Assembly: GCF_030056575.1 (NCBI RefSeq)
Contig: NZ_JASHHX010000009.1
Location: 89,184 to 153,183, forward strand
Direction of reading: 5' to 3'
DNA length: 64,000 bases
Source of the DNA: Rhodoblastus sp. 17X3
Lineage (GTDB): Bacteria; Pseudomonadota; Alphaproteobacteria; Rhizobiales; Beijerinckiaceae
Below, in pieces: positions 57,537 through 64,000 of the stretch. Position numbers and translations under genes: made by a program. Within the stretch, counting starts at the first letter, position 1. Each line of letters opens with the position of its first letter. Under the pieces are notes generated by a model that had not been told where the DNA came from, ran no database searches, and saw nothing but the letters and a program-made list of their open reading frames with translations.

Positions 57537-59156
57537 TCAGAGATTCTTGGCGTTGCCCTTGAGGATCTTGTAGCGCTTGCCGTCGCCGTCCACGTCGAAG
57601 AAGGTGGCGACATTTCCCGCGACCTCGACCGTGTAGCAGGTTTCTTCCTTCTCGCCGGCGAAGATGAAGCAGGCCTTGTCGCCCCGCACCGCCCATTTGC
57701 CGGTCGCGACTTCGTCGTCGTCAAGCTGCTTTACGGCGCCGTCGGCGGCGTAGAACTCGCTGAGCGGGGAGCCCTCCGAATCCTTGCCCGTGATTGTGTT
57801 GCCGACAAGCGCGCTCCAGGCCGCGAGGCCGGTCAATTTCCTTGTCTCCGCGGGCGCCTGGGCGTCGGGCGCGGGCGGCGTCGGCGTGGCGAGGACCGCG
57901 AGGGCGGGGGCCGTTCCTTCGGCGACGGCGGTGACGTCGAAGCGGCCCAGAGCCTGTTGCGGCGCTTCCAGCCCCGCCATCTCCGCGAATTTCGGCGCGG
58001 GCGCTTTCGCATTCAGGCTCAGCGTCAGGCTCTTGCCATTGGCGATGAAATTGAGGAGGCCTTGCGAGATGGTCGCGGCGGCGGGGATGTCCGGCATCAT
58101 CAGCGGACCCTGCGCCACAAGGGCGCTCCATTCCGTCTTGACGGCGACGGGCGTCTTGCTCCCCGAAAGAGCTGCGATCGCGACGGCCTTGTCGAACGCG
58201 CCGGAGTTGACGATGCGGAGTTCGAGCGACTGGAGCGCCGCCGCTTCCATGGCGGCGCTCTTGGCTTTGGCGTCGCCGCCGAAAGCCGCCTTGTCGAGGC
58301 CAGACACCCGGCCGCGCAGACCGAAGGAGCCGATATTGACCGCCTCGATCCGATAATTGTCGAGCGAGAAGGTCTGCATCGCCGGATCATAGGTTCCGTC
58401 GATTTTCAGCGAGGCGTCGATCTTGTCATAGCCCAGCGCGGTCAGCATGGCGCCGCCCTGCGAAGACTTGGGCAGGGAAAGGCTCAGGCCACTGAGGGCG
58501 AAGCTGCTCTTGAGCGGCGAGTCGCCGTCGAAACTCTGGTCCGCCGTCGCCGAATTGAGGCGCAGGCGGATCAGATTGCCGCCGTCGGCGGTAGCGGGCG
58601 TATCCTTGTCTGGAATGCTCAGGTCGAAGCCGCTCCAGGCCACATGAGCGACGCGGAGCGCGGCGTTCTTCGCCTCGCGGGTGCGGATCGCGTCGGCCAG
58701 ATGCTGGATCTGTACGCCGTCCACCGTCACGGCCTGGCTTTTGAAGACGAGTTTGCCGCCTGTTTCGACGGGAAGATCGGCTTCCGCCCCGCCGAGCGCC
58801 AGATGCGCGACGGCGCCCTGGTCGATTCCTTCGGCCTTGAAGTCGTGAAAGACGATCGCGCCGGGCTTGTCCGATGTCGCCGTCGCCTCGGGAATGGAAA
58901 TGCGGGCGGCCTTAAGCTTGCCGATCAGGGCGGCGGCTTCGTCATTGGTCGCCGCGCCGGAAAAAAGCTTCGCCGCTTCTTCCTGCGTCAGGTTGGTGTC
59001 GACGATTTCTATATGTTTGAATGTGATTTTCGATTTTTCGCCGGTCGGAAGCGCGACATTGTCGAGCGAAATATCGGCGGCGCTCGCGAGGCTGGGCGCA
59101 AGCGCGGGCAGCACGAAAAGACTGGCGAGCAGGGAAAAACGGCAAAGCGTGGTCAT
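57537..59156 (-). CDS. Large periplasmic protein of unknown function
   Basis: A 539-aa exported protein. The signal peptide (TTLCRFSLLASLFVLPALAP, cleaved after ASA) is followed by repeated beta-rich segments with similar phrasing, such as VALPTGEKSKITFKHIEIVD, VAHVAWSGFDLSIPDKD and KIDASLKIDGTYDPAMQTFS. This recalls the AsmA or intermembrane-lipid-transport style of repeating beta structures, but no family is assigned. The last ~100 residues (YAADGAVKQLDDDEVATGKW, CFIFAGEKEETCYTVEV) resemble a small separate secreted domain with two Cys. ATG 59156 begins the signal peptide; a longer frame is rejected. Confidence 0.7.
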   Translation of the reverse strand: MTTLCRFSLLASLFVLPALAPSLASAADISLDNVALPTGEKSKITFKHIEIVDTNLTQEEAAKLFSGAATNDEAAALIGKLKAARISIPEATATSDKPGAIVFHDFKAEGIDQGAVAHLALGGAEADLPVETGGKLVFKSQAVTVDGVQIQHLADAIRTREAKNAALRVAHVAWSGFDLSIPDKDTPATADGGNLIRLRLNSATADQSFDGDSPLKSSFALSGLSLSLPKSSQGGAMLTALGYDKIDASLKIDGTYDPAMQTFSLDNYRIEAVNIGSFGLRGRVSGLDKAAFGGDAKAKSAAMEAAALQSLELRIVNSGAFDKAVAIAALSGSKTPVAVKTEWSALVAQGPLMMPDIPAAATISQGLLNFIANGKSLTLSLNAKAPAPKFAEMAGLEAPQQALGRFDVTAVAEGTAPALAVLATPTPPAPDAQAPAETRKLTGLAAWSALVGNTITGKDSEGSPLSEFYAADGAVKQLDDDEVATGKWAVRGDKACFIFAGEKEETCYTVEVAGNVATFFDVDGDGKRYKILKGNAKNL

Positions 59157-59252
59157 CGATGGTCCTTGGCGGGAGGGCCGGCCGGGAAGGCGGGACTGCA
59201 ACCTAAGGACGAAAGGTTGACGCCTTGCGAACACCCGCCGCGCCCTCCCGCC

Positions 59253-59633
59253 TCAGTGGAGAGGCTTGCTATGCGGCCGTGCTTGTCCGGTCTCGCTCGT
59301 CACACGTTTGACGATGGCGATGATCGCCGCCGGATTGGTGGGCTTGGTCATGAAAATGGCGGGGGGCAGGGCGCGCAGGCTGTCCAGCCGGGCGGACAGG
59401 AGGACGAGCTTGATTTTCGGCCATTGTCTTGAAACGACCTGCGCCAACTCGAGTTCGTCGCGTTGTTCGGCGAGGTTGATGAACAAAACGGAAATATCGC
59501 CGGAGGTTTGCAGAATTTCGACGGCGTCCTCAGCGGATTCAATCGCAAATGCATCGCAGCCAAACTGCCTGAAAGTGGCAATGACAAAAGCAGAAATCTC
59601 GGGTTCGTCTTCGACCACGAGTGCAACCGGCAT
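59253..59633 (-). CDS. Receiver-domain protein lacking the phosphorylatable Asp
   Basis: A 126-aa stand-alone receiver fold. The acidic pocket VVEDEPEISAF and the conserved Lys in PPAIFMTKPTNPAAI are present. At the phosphorylation site, where relatives read LLFTDVNMP, this protein has VLFINLAEQRD, so Asp is replaced by Asn. It may therefore work without phosphorylation, as an inhibitor or an adaptor. ATG 59633 has GGGAGAC 5 bases upstream; the longer open frame upstream is not coding. There is no linked kinase. Confidence 0.78.
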   Translation of the reverse strand: MPVALVVEDEPEISAFVIATFRQFGCDAFAIESAEDAVEILQTSGDISVLFINLAEQRDELELAQVVSRQWPKIKLVLLSARLDSLRALPPAIFMTKPTNPAAIIAIVKRVTSETGQARPHSKPLH

Positions 59634-59837
59634 TTTTGTCTCCCGTTGGCGAACCAGCCCGCTTGTTGAATGCCGTTTACAATGTCGCCCTGATCCAGAA
59701 AGCATTGATGGCGCGTCGCGATTTGGAAAACTGTGTCCTGACATCTGACAAGGCTAGCATGAACTCCTTCAAGCGAATCGGCCCTTTTGGGAGGGGCGTT
59801 CCTACGTCTTAATCGGTACCTGCGGCGCCGCTTCCGC

Positions 59838-61469
59838 TCAAGGAACGACAACCTCGCGGTCGGCGGGCCATTTCATGCGGTAGGCGAGGCGGATTTCCTT
59901 GTTTTCATTGGGGCCGAGGGCGAAGCGCCAGCGCAGCAGTCCGCGTTTGCCGTCAGGATCTTTGTCGTCGGGCGGCGTTGTCTGCGGCAAGGTCTCGACG
60001 ACGATCGCCGAATTCTCGGAGAAAGGCGTCTGGTCGGTGACGACGGCGTTGATCGGGAAGTCGTGCAGATTGCGCACAATCGTCTTGAATTCGCGCGTTT
60101 CGAACTTGGTCTGGCCGAACCAGCCGGGCTCGTTTTCCTTACGCTTGACCGGCGCGCGCTGGACAATGACGCGCTCGTCCGCGCCAAAGCCGAGATCGCT
60201 CGCCTCATGCGGAGCGATCAACGGAAGCCGCTCCTGCCCGATGAGGGCGCCGTCGCGATAGATCGCCGCCGGGCCGGGCAGCAGCGGCGCCTCCTCGCCA
60301 TTGACGTAATGGACCGAGAGAAAGGCGCGCGGGTCGAGCGCGGGCGTCATCCGCCAGGACAATTCGGCCTGCGGGCTCTGCGAGGCCAGCGCGATATTTT
60401 TCGCGGAGCCGTCGGCGGCGAGGCTGACTCGGCCCGGCGCGACAAAGCTCGCCTGATAGGCTCCAAATTCCACCTGCGCCTGCCGCGTCTCCGCCTTGGC
60501 GAGCATCGGCGCGGGCGCCGGCGCGGCGGGGGGCGGCAGGGCGTCGCCGGTCGCCGCGCCTCTTGCCTCCGCCGCGACGGGACGCGCAACCGGCGGCTCG
60601 TAAAAGGCGATGATCTGCGGGACGGCTTCGGGCGCGGCGACCGCGCCGGTCGCGCGGAAGGCGGCGAGCGTCAAGGCGACGTCGGTCCAGTCTTCTCCGG
60701 TGGCCTGCGTCACGACCGCGCGGCGCTTGAGTTCGAGCTGGGGCTTGCCGCCCTTGTCGCTGGTGGTGAGATGGGCTTCGTAAGCGGGCGTCCAGCGCGC
60801 CCCTGCGACGCGATAGGTCACGGCGAGGCGGAATTTGCCGCCGGCCGCCGCCTCGATGTCCACCGCGACGTCGCGCGCCGCGCCCTTGGGTGCCGGCGCT
60901 GGGCGGGCGGCCTCCAGCGCCCTGATGCGGACGTCGATCTCCTCGCCCGCCGCGCGCGCCTCGCGCAAAGCCTCGCCATTCCTGGCCAGCGCCGCGCCAA
61001 CAGCATCCCAGGCCGCGCTCCAGTCCTCGGGCTTGAGGCCTTTTTCACCCTGTTTGTCTGGCCCGGACTGGGCGTAGAGCTGGGTCATCGCCTGTTTCGC
61101 CGCGAGCGCGTCGATTCTGACCTGCGCGGCCGCGCGCTCGGCGCGCAGAGCCTTGATTTGCGCGTCGAACGCGCTCTCGCCGGTCGCGGCGGGCGCCTTG
61201 CGGACATCGACGGCGCCCAGAACAAGGCGCGCCTCTCCCTCGCCGCCGATTCGCAGCGTCGCGGGATCGAGCCCGCCCGGCAGGCCCTGAAAAACGAGCC
61301 GGCTTTCGCCCGCCGGCAGGGCAATTTCCGCGACGCGGGTCACGACCGCCGCATCAGGATAAAGCGTGACCGAATCGATGCGCGAGGCGGCGTCGATTTC
61401 GGCGCCGAGGGCCGGCGCGGCCACAGCAAGGGCGACAAAGGAAAGAGCGGTCGGCAGAACAGGGCGCAT
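59838..61469 (-). CDS. MuiA-like DUF4139 domain-containing secreted protein
   Basis: A 543-aa exported protein of the mucoidy-inhibitor (MuiA)/DUF4139 family. The signal peptide (PVLPTALSFVALAVAAPALG) precedes an N-terminal DUF4140-like strand region (IDSVTLYPDAAVVTRVAEIA, LVFQGLPGGLDPATLRI). An Ala-rich coiled coil occupies ~110-200, and a C-terminal DUF4139 beta domain follows (VTYRVAGARWTPAYEAHL, GALIGQERLPLIAPHEASDL, IVRNLHDFPINAVVTDQTPF). The family's role is unknown beyond a reported effect on exopolysaccharide production. ATG 61469 is the signal-peptide start; the 44-residue upstream extension is rejected. Confidence 0.85.
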   Translation of the reverse strand: MRPVLPTALSFVALAVAAPALGAEIDAASRIDSVTLYPDAAVVTRVAEIALPAGESRLVFQGLPGGLDPATLRIGGEGEARLVLGAVDVRKAPAATGESAFDAQIKALRAERAAAQVRIDALAAKQAMTQLYAQSGPDKQGEKGLKPEDWSAAWDAVGAALARNGEALREARAAGEEIDVRIRALEAARPAPAPKGAARDVAVDIEAAAGGKFRLAVTYRVAGARWTPAYEAHLTTSDKGGKPQLELKRRAVVTQATGEDWTDVALTLAAFRATGAVAAPEAVPQIIAFYEPPVARPVAAEARGAATGDALPPPAAPAPAPMLAKAETRQAQVEFGAYQASFVAPGRVSLAADGSAKNIALASQSPQAELSWRMTPALDPRAFLSVHYVNGEEAPLLPGPAAIYRDGALIGQERLPLIAPHEASDLGFGADERVIVQRAPVKRKENEPGWFGQTKFETREFKTIVRNLHDFPINAVVTDQTPFSENSAIVVETLPQTTPPDDKDPDGKRGLLRWRFALGPNENKEIRLAYRMKWPADREVVVP

Positions 61470-61674
61470 GGGGACTCGGAAAGGTGAGCGAAGCAGGCCG
61501 CATGATGTGTGGGCGATTGCGTATTTTTTTCGACCGAGTTCAGGCTCTTTTTCCGCAAGCGCGCTTTCCGCGATTGCCAAGGGCGCCTTCCGCGATTGCA
61601 AGCCGCTTCCGCTGGACCGAAAGGCGAATCTTGGCCAAGGTCCACGCCCGATCCTCTATTGGAAAGAGTGAGAA

Positions 61675-62613
61675 TTGCGCGCTTTTTTCGGCCGGGCCGC
61701 GCGGAGCCTGAATGAGCGCGCGGTCCTTCTGCTCGTGCTGACCTCGGCGATGTGGGGCGCCAATGGCGTCGTGAGCCGCGCGGCCGTCGGCGCCGTCGCG
61801 CCCATGACCCTGGTCGCCCTGCGCTGGCTGTTCGTCTGCGCAGTGCTGCTGCCGATCGTCCGCGCGCCTTTTCTGACCAATCTCCCCGAGCTGCGGCGGA
61901 ACTGGCGCTTTCTCGCCGCCATGGCGCTATGCGGCTTTACCGGCTTCAACGTGCTGTTCTATCTCGCCGGCTACTGGACCAGCGCGGTTAACATCACGCT
62001 GTTGCAAGGCGCGATCCCGCCCATGGTCTTCGCCGGGGCGGCGCTGTTCAAAGGCGAATCCGTCACCCCGCGCCAGGTTGCCGGCATGGCCGTTTCCTTC
62101 CTGGGCGTCGGCCTGATCGCCACGCGCGGCGACCTCGCCCATCTCGGCGACCTGTCGTTCAATCTCGGCGACCTGATGATGCTCGCGGCCTGCGCGCTTT
62201 ACGCCGGCTACACCATCGCCTTGCGCGGGCGCCCGCATCTGCCGCCCCTGGTCTTCTTCGCCGGCATGGCGGTCGCGGCCTTCGCGGCCTCCTTGCCCTT
62301 TCTGGCGGCGGAAATGGCGATGGGGCGCGCCTATTGGCCGAGCGGCAAGGGTTTCGCGCTCGTGCTCTTCGTCGCGCTGGCGCCCTCGCTGCTGAGCCAG
62401 CTGTTCTTCATGCGGGCGGTGGAGCTGATCGGACCGGGCCGCGCCGGGATCTTCTCCAATCTCACGCCGCTGTTCGGCGCCTTTTTCGCGATTGTTTTGC
62501 TCGGCGAGCCGTTTCACCTTTATCATGCCGGGGCCATGGCGCTGGGTCTTGCCGGCATCGCTTTGGCTGAATCGGCCAAGCGGCGAAAGGTCGCCAAAAA
62601 TGAACCGTCGTGA
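61675..62613 (+). CDS. EamA/DMT-family transporter
   Basis: A 312-aa inner-membrane protein with ten hydrophobic segments and two EamA repeats of five helices each. The first begins LLLVLTSAMWGANGVVSRAA, and the second ends FSNLTPLFGAFFAIVLLGEP with the family's LGEPFHLYHAGAMALGLAG. Members export amino acids or other metabolites; the substrate is unknown. The start is TTG at 61675, with no ATG available before the first helix. The gene overlaps the transglycosylase gene by 14 bp. Confidence 0.88.
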   Translation: MRAFFGRAARSLNERAVLLLVLTSAMWGANGVVSRAAVGAVAPMTLVALRWLFVCAVLLPIVRAPFLTNLPELRRNWRFLAAMALCGFTGFNVLFYLAGYWTSAVNITLLQGAIPPMVFAGAALFKGESVTPRQVAGMAVSFLGVGLIATRGDLAHLGDLSFNLGDLMMLAACALYAGYTIALRGRPHLPPLVFFAGMAVAAFAASLPFLAAEMAMGRAYWPSGKGFALVLFVALAPSLLSQLFFMRAVELIGPGRAGIFSNLTPLFGAFFAIVLLGEPFHLYHAGAMALGLAGIALAESAKRRKVAKNEPS

Positions 62614-63775
62614 ATTTCTCGTCCTCGCGGCCAGCCTCGCCTCGGCTCCGGCTCTCGGGCAGAGCGCGGGCGATTTCGGCTCTTTCGTGGAAAGCCTGCG
62701 CGCCCCGGCGCGGGCCGCGGGCGTACCGGCAGAGATTTTCGATTCGGTCGCGTCCGGGCTGACGCTCGATCCATCGCTCGCCGGCAAGCGCGCCGCGCAG
62801 GGCGAATTCGTGCGGCCGCTGAAAACCTATGTCGAAGAGGCGGCCTCGCCCGCGCGCGCCGCCAAAGGCAAGGCGATGCGCGACAAATTCGCCGGGCCGC
62901 TGCGGCAGATCGCGGCGCAATATGGCGCGCCGCCAGAAATGATTCTCGCCCTCTGGGGCATGGAGAGCGATTATGGCGCCTCGCGCGGCGACCGCGATAT
63001 CTTGCGCTCGCTCGCCACGCTCGCCTTCCTGCATCCGGACAATCCGGTCTATGGCCAGGAATTCGTCGCCGGTCTGGTTCTGATGCAGCGGGGCATTTCA
63101 CGCGAAAAATTGCGCGGCTCCTGGGCGGGCGCGATGGGCGATCCGCAATTCATGCCCTCGGCTTTTCTGAAATACGCTCGTAGCTTTGACGGACGGGCAA
63201 CCCCGGACATCTGGTCGAGCGGGCCGGATTCACTGGCCTCGATCGCCAATTTCCTGAAGGAGTCGGGCTGGCGCGCTGGATTGCCGCCATTGATCGAGGC
63301 GCGGATTCCCGCCGGCTTCGACTATGCGACGCTGCGCGCGGATTTTTCCGCTTTCGCCCGAGCCGGTCTCGCCCCGGTCGATGGCGGCGCGTTTCCTCCG
63401 TCCGGCGAGGCCATGCTGTTTTTCCCGGCCGGCGCGCCAGGGCCGGCCTTTCTGCTCAGCGAGAATTTCTTCGTGCTGAAGGCCTATAATTTCTCGGATT
63501 CTTACGCTTTTGCCGGTTCGGTCCTTGCTGACCGGATCGCCGGGCGTCCGATTTTGCGCGAAAAATGGCCGAATGAGGCGCTGCCCCTCGATCAGGCCGA
63601 GCGCGAGGCGATCCAGCGCGGCCTGACCGCGCGCGGCTTGTATGACGGGAAGATCGACGGGCGTTTCGGGCCGGTGACGCGGCTCGCCATCCACGCCTTC
63701 CAGCGCAAGGCAGGCGTCGCCAAGGCCGACGGCTATCCGTCGCGGGCGGTGCTGCAGCTGCTGAACGCGCGATAA
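62600..63775 (+). CDS. MltB-type lytic murein transglycosylase with peptidoglycan-binding domain
   Basis: A 391-aa exported enzyme. The signal peptide (REFLVLAASLASAPALGQSA) is followed by the MltB/SLT_2 domain, with catalytic Glu at about residue 122 in LALWGMESDYGASRGD and AMGDPQFMPSAFLKYA. A C-terminal peptidoglycan_binding_1 domain occupies ~330-391 (GLTARGLYDGKIDGRFGPVT, HAFQRKAGVAKADGYPS). There is no lipobox, so it is likely soluble in the periplasm. It starts inside the end of the EamA gene (14-bp overlap), which points to one transcript. It is distinct from the SLT enzyme at 35634. Confidence 0.92.
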   Translation: MNRREFLVLAASLASAPALGQSAGDFGSFVESLRAPARAAGVPAEIFDSVASGLTLDPSLAGKRAAQGEFVRPLKTYVEEAASPARAAKGKAMRDKFAGPLRQIAAQYGAPPEMILALWGMESDYGASRGDRDILRSLATLAFLHPDNPVYGQEFVAGLVLMQRGISREKLRGSWAGAMGDPQFMPSAFLKYARSFDGRATPDIWSSGPDSLASIANFLKESGWRAGLPPLIEARIPAGFDYATLRADFSAFARAGLAPVDGGAFPPSGEAMLFFPAGAPGPAFLLSENFFVLKAYNFSDSYAFAGSVLADRIAGRPILREKWPNEALPLDQAEREAIQRGLTARGLYDGKIDGRFGPVTRLAIHAFQRKAGVAKADGYPSRAVLQLLNAR

Positions 63776-63780
63776 GCGTG

Positions 63781-63900
63781 ACGCGGCCTGCTCAGCCATG
63801 CGTTTCATGGCCGGACGGTAGCGCGGCCTGCTCAGCCGCGCGTTTCATGGCCGGACGGTAGCGCGGCTTACTCAGCCGCGCGTTTCATGGCCGGATAAGT
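63781..63900. repeat. Three tandem 40-bp repeats over a gene's 3' end
   Basis: Copies are 63781-63820, 63821-63860 and 63861-63900, built on GCGCGGCCTGCTCAGCCGCG followed by CGTTTCATGGCCGGACGGTA. The copy inside the minus-strand gene holds its TAA stop (63868-63870). In the two outer copies the same position reads CAG on that strand. Confidence 0.9.
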
Positions 63901-64000
63901 GCAATGCGCGTCATTGGCGAAGGGCGACTCGACGTCGCGGACCTCCGCGAAGGGAATGCGCAGCGTCGACCAGACATCGACCATAGCCTCGACCAGATGC
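63868..64000 (-). CDS. C-terminal end of a gene cut by the window edge
   Basis: Only the last 44 codons are visible, ending at the TAA in the third tandem repeat. The peptide reads HLVEAMVDVWSTLRIPFAEV and finishes YPAMKRAAE. Codon use and conservation-like composition support coding. The HLVEA-x2-DVW-x-L-x-x-PF pattern faintly recalls the end of 5-aminolevulinate synthases, but the overlap is too short to name it. Confidence 0.7.
   Translation of the reverse strand, partial: HLVEAMVDVWSTLRIPFAEVRDVESPFANDAHCTYPAMKRAAE

Noticed and set aside
57330..59432. A 700-codon plus-strand frame
   Set aside because: It is antisense to the secreted 539-aa protein, which has a signal peptide and a sensible start. 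The plus translation is Arg/Gly-rich without domains.
63781..63900. CRISPR array or attachment site
   Set aside because: Copies are directly adjacent with no spacers and derive from the end of a coding sequence. No integrase is nearby.

Overview
The window is GC-rich, densely coded DNA from an alphaproteobacterium, most likely a member of the Hyphomicrobiales (Rhizobiales) near Beijerinckiaceae or Methylocystaceae. This rests on the gene content: a PdhS-type cell-cycle kinase, TTAA-N7-TTAA (CtrA-type) boxes before Omp25-like barrels, two phasins, an mmgR-like small RNA, the order hisD-UPF0262-low-molecular-weight phosphatase, an alphaproteobacterial tRNA-His with A73, and the PQQ-alcohol-oxidation ABC cluster. 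The species is not determined. No transposase, integrase, prophage, CRISPR array or rRNA was seen. The window reads as ordinary chromosome.

Layout. 1-5190: the end of a MaoC-phosphate acyltransferase fusion, acetate kinase (ackA) and a large DUF3141 alpha/beta hydrolase, closed by a terminator. 5306-9458: a tripartite drug exporter (HlyD, DHA2-type MFS, NodT lipoprotein). 9462-13689 (minus): an acyl-CoA synthetase and uvrB. 14037-17244: a Cache-like secreted protein, a small membrane protein, a class I aminotransferase, and two small proteins including a 50-aa DUF3309 protein. 17441-17585: an mmgR-like sRNA behind a twin operator. 17608-22773: HAD dehalogenase, scoB/scoA, a TPR-methyltransferase, a small Gly-rich protein, a universal stress protein and an MBL hydrolase. 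23051-29574: phaZ, a symporter-hybrid histidine kinase, mscL and a PhaC-like hydrolase. 29767-33621: the four-gene Ped/PQQ-associated ABC cluster. 33698-41342: tam, a catalase-like peroxidase, a lytic transglycosylase, DUF2948-hisD-UPF0262-LMW phosphatase, mtnA and a class II amidotransferase. 41529-43312: a His-rich small protein, tRNA-His and a phasin operon. 43495-48753: pdhS and two outer-membrane barrels with CtrA boxes. 48918-54323: purA behind a tandem-repeat leader, a membrane protein, rpoH and an aromatic/aspartate aminotransferase. 54358-64000: a methyltransferase, a glycosyltransferase, a PAP2 phosphatase, secreted proteins of unknown role, a receiver lacking its Asp, a MuiA-like protein, an EamA transporter, an MltB-type transglycosylase, and the end of a gene whose 3' end is repeated in tandem.

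Common thread. Carbon storage recurs in separate loci: phaZ, two phasins, scoAB, the pta-ackA-DUF3141 cluster, a stand-alone PhaC-like protein and the mmgR-like sRNA. Palindromes of the form TGCG-N-CGCA, similar to reported PhaR/AniA sites, occur in pairs at both the sRNA promoter and the phasin promoter. This suggests one polyhydroxybutyrate-responsive regulon. A second regulatory layer, CtrA-type boxes, marks the pdhS and outer-membrane-protein region.
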